Below are positions 57,042 to 64,000 of a DNA stretch of 64,000 bases, one piece after another. Source of the DNA: a virus; the IMG/VR virus record IMGVR_UViG_3300048834_000246, positions 1 to 64,000 of that record; one strand, written 5' to 3'. A model generated the notes under the pieces. That model was not told the origin of the DNA. It saw only the letters and a program-made list of their open reading frames with translations, and ran no database searches. Both the position numbers and the translations under genes were made by a program. Each line of letters begins with the position of its first letter. The first letter of the stretch is position 1.

Positions 57042-57317
57042 TTAAGAAACGACAAATTCTGCCATTAGTCGTTTTGTATTGGCAAACTCATGCGTCCACA
57101 CTGGTCGCCCCATTAACTGTTCCATCCTCTTATGCATTACGTTGAACGGAACTTCGCACGTTTTTCCGGGTCCAGTGAAGAACCATTCAAGCTCGATCTT
57201 GCGTTCGTCTTTAGTCATTGTACCAGGATCAGAGCGGTTTTCCATTTCCTTTGTACAATCTTCACACCAACTCGGTGAAGCTGCACCGCACCATGAACAA
57301 ACTCGTACCGTATCCAT
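57042..57317 (-). CDS. 91-residue zinc-ribbon-like protein
   Basis: The N-terminal VCSWCGAASPSWCEDC (residues about 6-21) gives two CxxC pairs. The remaining half is helical (ELEWFFTG.. EVPFNVMHKRMEQLMGRPVWTHEFANTKRLMAEF). It starts behind AAGGAGACTAAC. It may be a nucleic-acid-binding helper; the function is unknown. Confidence 0.6.
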   Translation of the reverse strand: MDTVRVCSWCGAASPSWCEDCTKEMENRSDPGTMTKDERKIELEWFFTGPGKTCEVPFNVMHKRMEQLMGRPVWTHEFANTKRLMAEFVVS

Positions 57318-57328
57318 GTTAGTCTCCT

Positions 57329-57571
57329 TTACTTGTGTCCGTACCCAGGACGCCCAAAGTACATGACTTTTCTTGAAATAATCTCGCTTCGAACCACCTC
57401 AATATCTTTGTCTAAATTGTACTCCAAGTCGGGGTGGATAGCAAGGATTGTTGGCTCCACCCCATACTTCTCTTGAAACCGGTACACCCCATATGCAAAC
57501 GCCTCTTCTAAAGGTTTCTTAATCCGAGGCTGCATTTCAATTGCGAGGTACGTGAGGTCTGGAAGCGACAT
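57329..57571 (-). CDS. 80-residue hypothetical protein
   Basis: The ATG at 57571 overlaps the stop of the peptidase gene (TAATG). An alpha/beta pattern is present: PRIKKPLEEAFAYGVYRFQEKYGVEPTILAIHPDLEY. No catalytic motif is recognised. It is translationally coupled to the peptidase gene. Confidence 0.55.
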   Translation of the reverse strand: MSLPDLTYLAIEMQPRIKKPLEEAFAYGVYRFQEKYGVEPTILAIHPDLEYNLDKDIEVVRSEIISRKVMYFGRPGYGHK

Positions 57572-58848
57572 TAGGCAACGACCTTCCCGGTAATAATCGC
57601 CTTCGGGGGCCAATCATCCCCGAAGGTATCGTTCCGTCCAAATGTATCCTCGGTCGGAATGTAGTCCTGGCACACCATACAGAAGAAGTTCTCTTCGGTG
57701 GAGTCCCAATTCATGCAATCGTAGCCCTTGCACATCGGGCAAATGCCCACCGATCTATTCCATGCAAGTGATCGGTCTGTTTCATCATCATCAAACCCGT
57801 TCATATAACTGTCACCTTCTGATTCGGGCAGATACTTCTCAATAACCTCGGCTTTCATTTTAGCCGCCCGTTCCAGAAGTGTATCACGATCTGCGGCAAC
57901 CACGTCGGCTACCGTCGCGGTTACTTTTGGTTTGGGGAAGGATGCCGGTTTAGATAGTGCCCGTTCCCACGCTGCATCTTCTTTCCAGTACGAATCGTAA
58001 GAACCTTGTCGTGCGTCAAACATTCCCGTTTTCGGGTTCCACGTTTTGTACGAATAAGACCGCCGCGTGCTGCGAACCTTATCGACTTTGTGCTTCCACT
58101 TACGGAAACTCAGATTCTTACAAATCATGCGGAACAGATTCAGCGTATTTGCTACGTCGCTGATGCTCACCATTTCGCTGTTCGTGTGCGGGTTGTAATA
58201 CCCGGCTGAAACATTGGCACAGCTTACCGCAAGTCCCTTCGATTTCAACTCATACACATCCGTTAGGCTTCCGGCGTCGTACGGGGTAAACCCAAATTCA
58301 CGAAGGAACGGTGCGATAGCTTCACCGAACGCGTCACTGTACAATTCGGTTCCACACGCGGTTCGAACAAAGTCAGACGAACCTTTTCGATCTGCTTGCA
58401 AAACGAAAGACGAGTCCTTGAAGAAGCTCATATCGGCAGCGCCAGAGCCAACGCACCCAATTTCTTCATCTACGAAGAAGGCAACCTTCACACTTTTCAA
58501 CTCCGTAAGCAGTTGGAGAGCGATGAAAATTCCTACTTTGTCGTCTCCGCCAATACCTCTCGGTTGAATGTTGACAGGATCAATTGCCAAGAGAATGTCA
58601 TCTGCCTGAACAACCTTGAAGAAGCTATCCGGAACAATCCTGTGTACCGTATCCATGTGAGCTACGATAGTCGGGAATACGTCGGCGGACCCTTTCTTGA
58701 CATATAGGTTTCCGTCTCGGTCAACTTCCGCAACGAGTCCCATACTAAATACATAGTCCACGATGAACTCACTAATCTTATCCATCTTCCCCGTATCGGA
58801 CTGAATGGAAAGAATCTGCTTTAGCAATTTTGTGTTGATTGTGCTCAT
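57571..58848 (-). CDS. M20/M42-like metallopeptidase with C-terminal zinc ribbon
   Basis: This is about 425 residues from ATG 58848 behind GAGAGG. VAHMDTV (residues 63-69) carries the first metal His and the Asp, GIGGDDKVG (98-106) the bridging Asp, FFVDEEIGCVG (125-135) the catalytic Glu pair and QADRKGSSD (151-159) a further metal Asp. SAGYYNPHTNSE carries the last His. Residues about 365-395 (CPMCKGYDCMNW.. FFCMVCQ) form a zinc ribbon not usual for tripeptidases. The substrate is unknown. It is unusual in a phage. Confidence 0.8.
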   Translation of the reverse strand: MSTINTKLLKQILSIQSDTGKMDKISEFIVDYVFSMGLVAEVDRDGNLYVKKGSADVFPTIVAHMDTVHRIVPDSFFKVVQADDILLAIDPVNIQPRGIGGDDKVGIFIALQLLTELKSVKVAFFVDEEIGCVGSGAADMSFFKDSSFVLQADRKGSSDFVRTACGTELYSDAFGEAIAPFLREFGFTPYDAGSLTDVYELKSKGLAVSCANVSAGYYNPHTNSEMVSISDVANTLNLFRMICKNLSFRKWKHKVDKVRSTRRSYSYKTWNPKTGMFDARQGSYDSYWKEDAAWERALSKPASFPKPKVTATVADVVAADRDTLLERAAKMKAEVIEKYLPESEGDSYMNGFDDDETDRSLAWNRSVGICPMCKGYDCMNWDSTEENFFCMVCQDYIPTEDTFGRNDTFGDDWPPKAIITGKVVA

Positions 58849-58875
58849 TCGCACCTCTCTTTCTCTGTTACTAAC

Positions 58876-58904
58876 AGTATACGCTAATACGTACTTTTTG
58901 TCAA
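58876..58904 (-). promoter_or_regulatory. Leftward promoter before the peptidase gene
   Basis: Minus strand TTGACA (58904-58899), 17 bp, TATACT (58881-58876), then a GTTAGTAACAG-like leader and GAGAGG ribosome site shared with other units. Confidence 0.88.
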
Positions 58905-58907
58905 GGT

Positions 58908-60425
58908 CTAGTGAAGCTGCCCGTACGTTTCAAGCGCTAACCTACAACTCTGACATAGTGATACGAGACGCTCTTGGTAGTAAAATTCGTCGCTGTCAAT
59001 ACGGACAATATGGTTCGTTAAGGTTCTACCTGTATTAAGGCACAGGGAACACACCACACAGTCGTGACAAAGGTCCATTAGCGGTCCTTCCTCGATGGTA
59101 AGTGACGGAAACAACGATGTTCGAATTGTTCGCTCTGAACGGATATTACGACTAAGCGGCTCATATGTACCACAACTCTGACAGACGTTGTTCCGTATGC
59201 ACGTATCACAAAGATAATGACCGTTTAAATCCTCTATAAGTGTCGAAGACACCGGATTTCCACAGTGGCACGACACTAACCCCGCAACGCTTTGTACGAA
59301 ACAAGAGCGGCATTGTTTGGTAACACCGTCCCACGTTCGTACATTTCGTGAATCAACGCACTGACACGTTGAACATACGTGACGGTTTTGGCACGTAGGG
59401 CATAGTCCACCTACAATATCGCTTGGTTCGTAGTCCTGATAACACCACGTACAACGACGTGCTTGCACACACGAATAACAATAGTCTCCGTCTCCGTCCC
59501 TCACGATACCGCAATCCGCACATCGGCTAAGGCCTGGGTAGCCCTCAGTATTTTGCAGCGTGAACGTAAGCTCAGAGTCTCGTTGCCGCGAGTAGTTGGT
59601 GAGAACCCCCTGTGCCGTGTCTCCCTTTTTTTTCAGGGAAATATATTGAAACGTATCCATGTAAGGGAACGCTTCAAACAAAGCATTGTCAATCGTCACA
59701 CAGAAGGACTTCGTTTCTCTATAACCTTCTGGTGAGTACCATTTACGAGGGCTGTCATACGTTTGGTACTGCTTGTGCCAAAACCCCCGCTCTTTCGCCC
59801 ACGCCTTTACCGCCTCAACTGTGCTTCTTCGTCCATAGATGCGATCAACCAGGGTTTCCCCACTATCGGCTGTCCACACCAACGCACGCCCAATAATCTT
59901 ACCGGTATTTGGCTTACTCACAATAAGCATTCGAATTTTATCGGGATTCTTCACGTACACATCAAAATACGGAGCGCACTTGTCGTAGCGCATACAGGAA
60001 CTACGGAGCGATCCAGTATCTCCACCGCTGTAGTTTGCTCCATTATACCAATAACGAATGTCTTCCCCGGATACAAGCTCAAAAAAACAGGCTTTCCGTT
60101 CAACTACCGAGTCAAGCAGGTAAAGAAACCGCTCAATATCTGCATCCATTAGATAAACAAGAAACAGGGAACGAATAAGCCGCCCAGGTCGCATTGACTG
60201 TCGGCTAGAAGACGTGAAGTTAGCCTCGTCGTTATCAAAAACCTCTTTTGACACCGGAAGATATGAGATTTCCCCTATAGAGGATTCCCAATCAAGATAA
60301 TTTACGCGGTCGGACGTAACAAGGCTTGACGTAGGTGACAACAACGTGCGTGCAATCTGACACCCCCCATCAAGTTTATTAACCTCTGTAAGAAGTTCCC
60401 GCAACCGATCCGTCATTTTCAACAC
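58908..60425 (-). CDS. Large Cys-rich multi-zinc-knuckle protein
   Basis: This is a 505-residue protein. Residues about 100-290 form an unknown globular domain (YWYNGANYSGGDTGSLRSSCMRYDKCAPYFDVYVKNPDKIRMLIVSKPNTGKIIGRALVWT region) that recurs in other phage proteins in my memory. From residue about 305 there are at least six CxxC pairs (RCADCG, CYSC, CTWC, CPTC, CSTC, CRSC, CHCG, CDTC, CQSC, CSLC, CQSC), so several zinc sites. It may be a scaffold for RNA or protein binding. No enzyme motif is seen. GTG start behind AAAGGAG. Confidence 0.65.
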   Translation of the reverse strand: MLKMTDRLRELLTEVNKLDGGCQIARTLLSPTSSLVTSDRVNYLDWESSIGEISYLPVSKEVFDNDEANFTSSSRQSMRPGRLIRSLFLVYLMDADIERFLYLLDSVVERKACFFELVSGEDIRYWYNGANYSGGDTGSLRSSCMRYDKCAPYFDVYVKNPDKIRMLIVSKPNTGKIIGRALVWTADSGETLVDRIYGRRSTVEAVKAWAKERGFWHKQYQTYDSPRKWYSPEGYRETKSFCVTIDNALFEAFPYMDTFQYISLKKKGDTAQGVLTNYSRQRDSELTFTLQNTEGYPGLSRCADCGIVRDGDGDYCYSCVQARRCTWCYQDYEPSDIVGGLCPTCQNRHVCSTCQCVDSRNVRTWDGVTKQCRSCFVQSVAGLVSCHCGNPVSSTLIEDLNGHYLCDTCIRNNVCQSCGTYEPLSRNIRSERTIRTSLFPSLTIEEGPLMDLCHDCVVCSLCLNTGRTLTNHIVRIDSDEFYYQERLVSLCQSCRLALETYGQLH

Positions 60426-60476
60426 TGTGTTATTTCTCCTTTACACGTACCGCGCAACAAAAGCCCTTGCTTTTGT

Positions 60477-60806
60477 TTATCCCTGCTGTGGTTTATACAG
60501 GACAAACACCATATCTGCAACGGTTGTCCGGAATTCAGCAAGATCAATTTCATGGTAGCCGTTTTGTGCCAGCGTACTTTTTACCGCATTGACCACCTTG
60601 TTCGTTGTCACCGTTGACTTTGCGGTATTCAACAACAGACCGTTCACGTCATCAAGCAACACCGGATAATGATTGCCATATGAATACAGTCCAGGGCCAT
60701 ACTTACCGTTCAAGTCAATATATAGCGAGTCTCGCTTGACGGACGCTTTCGACGCTCCATCAAGAAACTCCTGTGCGATTTTCATTGGTGTTGCATATGA
60801 ACTCAT
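60477..60806 (-). CDS. 109-residue hypothetical protein
   Basis: A mixed alpha/beta protein (SVKRDSLYIDLNGKYGPGLYSYGNHYPVLLDDVNGLLLNTAKSTVTTNKVVNAVKSTL). It starts behind AGGAGAGG and the promoter at 60834-60862. It may bind nucleic acid or regulate. No known family is recognised. Confidence 0.6.
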   Translation of the reverse strand: MSSYATPMKIAQEFLDGASKASVKRDSLYIDLNGKYGPGLYSYGNHYPVLLDDVNGLLLNTAKSTVTTNKVVNAVKSTLAQNGYHEIDLAEFRTTVADMVFVLYKPQQG

Positions 60807-60833
60807 GTGGTCCTCTCCTTCTCTGTTACCACA

Positions 60834-60862
60834 AGTATACGCGATGGCTTACTGTGTGTCAA
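60834..60862 (-). promoter_or_regulatory. Leftward promoter before 60806
   Basis: Minus strand TTGACA (60862-60857), 17 bp, TATACT (60839-60834), then a TGTGGTAACAG leader and AGGAGAGG. Confidence 0.88.
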
Positions 60863-60896
60863 GTCCCTTCAAAAACCCGTGATGTTTCATTCTCCA

Positions 60897-61292
60897 TTAC
60901 TTACTCCTATTCAATGAATACGTGCCGTCTTCCCATTGAGTACAGCCAAACGACTCCACATAGTTTTTAAGTTCGACACTGTTTGCCGCGAGTCCTTTGC
61001 TTCGATAAGCGCGACGAGCGTGCAGATAACACTCTCCTTCCATGCGCTGATACACCCCTCCGACCAAGCCGTTATTATCACAACCAATCGTGTGCATAAT
61101 CGGTGAATCCGGGTAGCCGTCTTCTCCTTCATTGTAGGCCCACCGTTGACATTCGGTATTCGGCTTACCGACACGAGTAACAGTAATAGTCACACCCTGA
61201 CCATACGCTTCGGGGTTTGGATTGGTTGCCAAGAGATAAAACCCCCCAACCATAATCACCAACCACGCAATCACAATCAACAGCTTTTTCAT
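60897..61292 (-). CDS. Membrane-anchored or secreted Cys-containing protein
   Basis: This is a 131-residue protein with an N-terminal signal-anchor (residues about 3-21, LLIVIAWLVIMVGGFYLLA) and a polar C-terminal domain with four Cys, likely extracytoplasmic disulfides. It starts behind AAGGGAG under the promoter at 61318-61346. It may modify the host envelope; the function is unknown. Confidence 0.6.
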   Translation of the reverse strand: MKKLLIVIAWLVIMVGGFYLLATNPNPEAYGQGVTITVTRVGKPNTECQRWAYNEGEDGYPDSPIMHTIGCDNNGLVGGVYQRMEGECYLHARRAYRSKGLAANSVELKNYVESFGCTQWEDGTYSLNRSK

Positions 61293-61317
61293 TCGTTCTC
61301 CCTTTCTTGTTACTACA

Positions 61318-61346
61318 AGTGTAAACGACTACGAGTCAAATGTCAA
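61318..61346 (-). promoter_or_regulatory. Leftward promoter before 61292
   Basis: Minus strand TTGACA (61346-61341), 17 bp, TACACT (61323-61318), then a TGTAGTAACAAG leader. Confidence 0.85.
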
Positions 61347-61355
61347 AGGGTTTTG

Positions 61356-61475
61356 CTATGAACCGAGGACATATCCTAAGATGAACAGAAGTACCCCGGC
61401 TACCCCAATAAAACCCCAAGCAAGAATGATATTTCTATTCCCTGGACCTTCATCAGGTGGTTGATAAAAGCTCAC
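61356..61475 (-). CDS. 39-residue single-pass membrane protein
   Basis: Start GTG 61475 lies five bases behind ATAGGAG. A Pro/Gly-rich N-terminus precedes a C-terminal hydrophobic segment (ILAWGFIGVAGVLLFILGYVLG). It follows the frameshifted DUF2786-like gene closely. A longer reading in the same frame would lack a ribosome site and overlap that gene. The role is unknown. Confidence 0.55.
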   Translation of the reverse strand: MSFYQPPDEGPGNRNIILAWGFIGVAGVLLFILGYVLGS

Positions 61476-61497
61476 CTCTACTCCTATCGCCGGGGAG

Positions 61498-62204
61498 TTA
61501 CCCGGCGATGCTTTTAGCTCCGTTGATATTGAACTTCCGACCCTCGGAAAGTCCAGACGCATAGCCAGAATTGTTTGCGACACGCTGTTGAATGTTTGAC
61601 GTGCGCGGAAAGAACGTGCGGAACGCTTTCTTAGCTTCGTCTTCTTCAACGAGTACCAACGCACTCCCGCCAGAAAAGTCCTTTGCGGCTTGTCGTTTTG
61701 CTTCTTGAAGTGCCTGATTCAGTCCCGTAACCATTCCGTTGTAGAATGAATTCTTCCAAGACTTCTTTGAAACGTAGGGCCGAATACCTTCCTGCGTGTA
61801 CCGGTACTCTCCAATCACCTCCACTTCTTTTTCAAGCCAAGCGAACATCGCTTTCGTTGCTTGAATATACTTCGGTGGCCCCACCCGGTCAATTTTGCGT
61901 TACCAGTATGTGAGATAACACAACAGAAGTTGTGGCGTGCCACAATGTTCAGCAAGGATCGACGCCAGTTTGCAACCGAGCCAATGGTTACATCCTCTTG
62001 AATGTGTGCCGTAGAATCATCACGACCCCCCAACCGAGCTCCCACATCAGCCAATTCCAAGCCGTACTTCGTGAGCAACCGCCCCATCGCATTTGCCGCC
62101 GCCTCCATTTCACCTTGCGTTGCCGCACGCTTATGAAGTTCCTGAATTTTCTCCATCTTGTTCAAGATAGAATCCCAATTCAGTTCGACCGTTCCATCAC
62201 TCAT
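61498..62204 (-). pseudogene. DUF2786-like gene interrupted by a frameshift
   Basis: Two overlapping frames join into one DUF2786-like protein. The first (start ATG 62204 behind AAAAGGAG) has DSILNKMEKIQELHKRAATQGEMEAAANAMGRLLTKYGLELADV (residues about 10-53) and continues to NAKLTG near 61885. The second frame continues with VGPPKYIQATKAMFAWLEKEVEVIG to 61498. A -1 shift in ACCGGGTGGGG at about 61880-61890 restores a protein of about 234 residues. The second frame lacks a ribosome site. The cause may be real mutation, programmed shift or sequence error in the G run. Confidence 0.6.
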
Positions 62205-62230
62205 GCGCCTCTCCTTTTCTTGTTACACTC

Positions 62231-62259
62231 AGTATACACGACAATCAGTCAAGTGTCAA
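62231..62259 (-). promoter_or_regulatory. Leftward promoter before the DUF2786-like gene
   Basis: Minus strand TTGACA (62259-62254), 17 bp, TATACT (62236-62231), then a GAGTGTAACAAG leader and AAAGGAGAGG. It overlaps the end of the HNH gene. Confidence 0.88.
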
Positions 62260-62717
62260 GGAGTAGGGCTTCTGAAAGCCCGATGATAATTGTTTAAATC
62301 ATTTTCTTCGATAAATGCTACTCTAACCGTCCCATCTTCAATAGCGGTTACAATTCCATGACAATTAGAACAAAGAACAATACACTTATTCATTTCGTCA
62401 CTCAACGATTTAATACTTCCATAGGAAAGTCCCCGAGACACATTAAATCGCTTATGCGTTCTGTCCAGGTGATGAAATTCCAACACAGCTAATCTCGTAT
62501 CTCCACACATCACACACCCACCACTCTCACGTAAGCGAGTGAATACCAGTTCCACATTACGTAGTCTATGAAAATCATTAGCTATGCCATGCTGATTTTT
62601 TGGTTGCATCTTTATTAAGTTTGAACACTTGATACAACTTTTTTTACGAATATACCCTCGTACTGTTGTAAATTCAGATAATGGTTTAGTCCCAGCACAA
62701 TGAATACACGTTCTCAT
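62256..62717 (-). CDS. HNH endonuclease at the right end
   Basis: This is a 153-residue protein. The N-terminal CIHC/CIKC zinc pairs (residues about 4-34) precede an HNH core: CVMCGDTRLAVLEFHHLDRTHKRFN and CIVLCSNCHGIVTAIEDG. This matches homing-type HNH proteins and the pair in the tRNA array. It is the last gene before the 1.28-kb noncoding right end. GGGGGTCGTAA lies before the ATG. Confidence 0.85.
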   Translation of the reverse strand: MRTCIHCAGTKPLSEFTTVRGYIRKKSCIKCSNLIKMQPKNQHGIANDFHRLRNVELVFTRLRESGGCVMCGDTRLAVLEFHHLDRTHKRFNVSRGLSYGSIKSLSDEMNKCIVLCSNCHGIVTAIEDGTVRVAFIEENDLNNYHRAFRSPTP

Positions 62718-62764
62718 TTACGACCCCCGCTACTATAAACACACAATATTATAGAATATAATCT

Positions 62765-62886
62765 CCGCGCCCCGAATTGGTCAATATTGTGGGGTAAAAG
62801 TCCGCGCCCCATTTTCTAGAAAAATTGCCGCGCCCCAAATTCGGGTTTAGAAAAAAAGTCAAAAGCTGTAGAAAAAAAGCCGCGCC
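62765..62886. repeat. CCGCGCCCC direct repeats
   Basis: Copies lie at 62765-62773, 62802-62810 and 62828-62836, and a shortened CCGCGCC at 62880-62886, in AT-rich surroundings. They may be protein sites upstream of the leftward early genes. Confidence 0.65.
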
Positions 62887-62999
62887 AGAAATTGAAGACT
62901 TCAAAAAAAGTGCATTATCGTACTATGGAGCCAAAAAATAAGATAAGAATGTAGTACATAAGCGTATAGCAACATCTATGTATATACTGCATACTACAC

Positions 63000-63033
63000 T
63001 AGTAGGTAATACCTACTATACATAGTATGTATA
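63000..63033. promoter_or_regulatory. Two abutting perfect palindromes
   Basis: TAGTAGGTAATACCTACTA (63000-63018) and TATACATAGTATGTATA (63017-63033). They are probably operator or initiator sites; the pair shares two bases. Confidence 0.6.
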
Positions 63034-63274
63034 CACACATATATACTATATAAGAAAAAAAAGGAAGAAAAGAGGGGAAAATCCAATCAGCAACCCAATT
63101 CCAATCAACAGAATTTCTAATTTTTTTTTGATTAAGTGAGCAATAAATCCAGGGGAAATAACTAAACTTAATATAATTAGGAAATATAAGTAAATAACCT
63201 AATATAGAAAACTTAAGATATAACCTTAAACTTAAGGTAAACTTAATCTAAATTAACCCCCCGGAAATACATGA

Positions 63275-63292
63275 AGCGCTAGCGCTAGCGCT
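63275..63292. repeat. 18-bp palindrome AGCGCTAGCGCTAGCGCT
   Basis: A perfect 18-bp palindrome, also readable as three overlapping AGCGCT units, directly after the CTTAA-rich AT tract. Confidence 0.7.
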
Positions 63293-63393
63293 ATTATAAA
63301 TTATTAGGAAATAAACACAAGAGGATGGTTAAGACCAAACAAAACAAAAAACTTTAAAAAAAATAAAAATCGGGAAAACCAGGCCGCGAGAAT

Positions 63394-63720
63394 TGGTCCG
63401 ACAACCGAACCAATTTTCCCAGGTTGTTCATTGGTCCGACCAATATACCAATTTTCAAAATTGGTTCATTGGTCCGACAACTGGACCAATTTTCCAGGTT
63501 GTTCATTGGTCATACCAATATACCAATTTTTCCAGGTTGTACATTGGTAGGACAACTAGACAAATTACCTGGATTGGTTCGGTTGTCCTACCACCGGACC
63601 AATTTTCAAAATTGGTACATTGGTATGACCAATAAACCAATTTTTCCAACTGAGAAAATTGGTCTGACCAATGTACGATTTGGTACTCGCATGGAAATTG
63701 GTCCGGACAACATTGGTTCG
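63394..63720. repeat. ATTGGTNNGACCAAT palindromes, right set
   Basis: Full palindromes lie at 63430-63444, 63505-63519, 63619-63633 and 63658-63672, with many half sites (ATTGGT, ACCAAT, GGTTGT) between. The centre differs (CCG, CAT, TAT, CTG). The family matches the left-end set at 108-267. Confidence 0.8.
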
Positions 63721-63779
63721 AACATATCGCGTATATCCTGGTAATCGTCCGAACATTTAAACCCGTGCTAACGAGGTGA

Positions 63780-63811
63780 GAGACACAGACACAGACACAG
63801 ACACAGAGAAA
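63780..63811. repeat. GACACA microsatellite within an inverted repeat
   Basis: Four or five GACACA units, flanked by TAACGAGGTGA (about 63769-63779) and its complement TCACCTCGTTA (about 63843-63853). The structure could fold into a large hairpin or be a phase-variable spacer. Confidence 0.6.
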
Positions 63812-64000
63812 CCTGGGTAGCGTCTGTACCCTGGTTCGTGTGTCACCTCGTTACCTGGCCAGAGACAAAACCCCTAAAACCGCATACTCTAAACGTTTCA
63901 CACAGTGAAACTATGTCTGTAACGCGTGAAAACCGCCCTGGTTCGCGTTTACCCCTAAAACCGCACAAACATACCCTAACGCGGTTTAACCTCGTTAGGG

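Larger units (their letters stand above)
62718..64000. other. Right-end noncoding region
   Basis: About 1.28 kb without a convincing gene. In order it holds CCGCGCCCC direct repeats (62765-62886), two adjacent palindromes (63000-63033), an AT-rich tract with repeated CTTAA (63080-63260), an 18-bp AGCGCT palindrome (63275-63292), the ATTGGTNNGACCAAT family (63394-63720), a GACACA microsatellite and inverted CCTCGTTA motifs (63768-64000). AT-rich DNA beside repeated palindromes is typical of a replication origin. Confidence 0.75.

Noticed and set aside
63393-63744. Plus-strand frames of 80 and 106 residues in the right repeats
   Set aside because: They are products of the ATTGGT palindrome array; no start signal and no protein-like pattern.

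Overview
The window reads as a nearly complete genome of a long-tailed, siphovirus-like double-stranded DNA phage (Caudoviricetes). It carries terminase, portal, scaffold, capsid, tail terminator, major tail protein, frameshifted tail chaperones, tape measure, tail hub, endolysin and holin, plus phage-encoded replication and nucleotide genes. The sigma-70-like promoters (TTGACA, 17 bp, TATAAT) and Shine-Dalgarno sites point to a bacterial host. Several small left-end proteins and the multi-domain amidase endolysin resemble actinobacteriophage proteins from memory, but the host cannot be fixed from sequence. Overall base composition is moderate. Two patches (about 1750-2092 and 4227-6375) are clearly more GC-rich and look imported.

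Layout. 1-826 is noncoding, with palindromic ATTGGTNNGACCAAT repeats and a CTTTTRCMAAGT operator array that runs into the promoter of the first gene. 827-3661 holds small early-type genes ending in thyX. 3781-8091 holds virion-type genes, including a 1095-residue protein with about 490 residues of LTGQ repeats. 8088-12118 is one long tRNA operon: 16 good tRNAs, three aberrant tRNA-like elements, two HNH endonuclease genes, three small ORFs and highly structured spacers, all between one promoter and one terminator. 12123-16621 (minus strand) holds an HNH gene, dNMP kinase, deoxyribosyltransferase and a primase-helicase. A divergent promoter pair at 16663-16715 separates this from the rightward packaging, head, tail and lysis block (16790-38695) and a phosphoesterase gene (38768-39760). 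39786-62717 (minus strand) holds a methyltransferase-like gene, an exonuclease, ribonucleotide reductase NrdA/NrdB, a PP-loop protein, a UDG-PolA fusion polymerase, RuvC-like resolvase, SSB-like protein, Sak4-like ATPase, PD-(D/E)XK nuclease, an intein-containing helicase, an XRE regulator, a tyrosine recombinase, RtcB, an M20-type peptidase, a Cys-rich protein, a frameshifted DUF2786-like gene and an HNH gene. Many of these transcription units start with the same promoter-leader cassette. 62718-64000 is noncoding and again holds the ATTGGTNNGACCAAT family, so the two window ends probably belong to one intergenic/origin region.

How it works together. ThyX, RNR, dNMP kinase and the deoxyribosyltransferase supply dNTPs. 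PolA, helicase, primase-helicase, SSB, Sak4-like ATPase, exonuclease and resolvase replicate and recombine DNA. The tRNA array together with RtcB suggests the phage supplements and repairs the tRNA pool. The terminase-to-endolysin block builds and releases virions.

Most interesting signals: two opposed promoters sharing one -10 box; a tRNA operon whose spacers are ornate RNAs and whose protein genes end inside tRNAs; a possible UAA-reading tRNA; a textbook CCCAAAC frameshift site; an intein in the helicase P-loop; and mosaic recombination inside a repeat protein.
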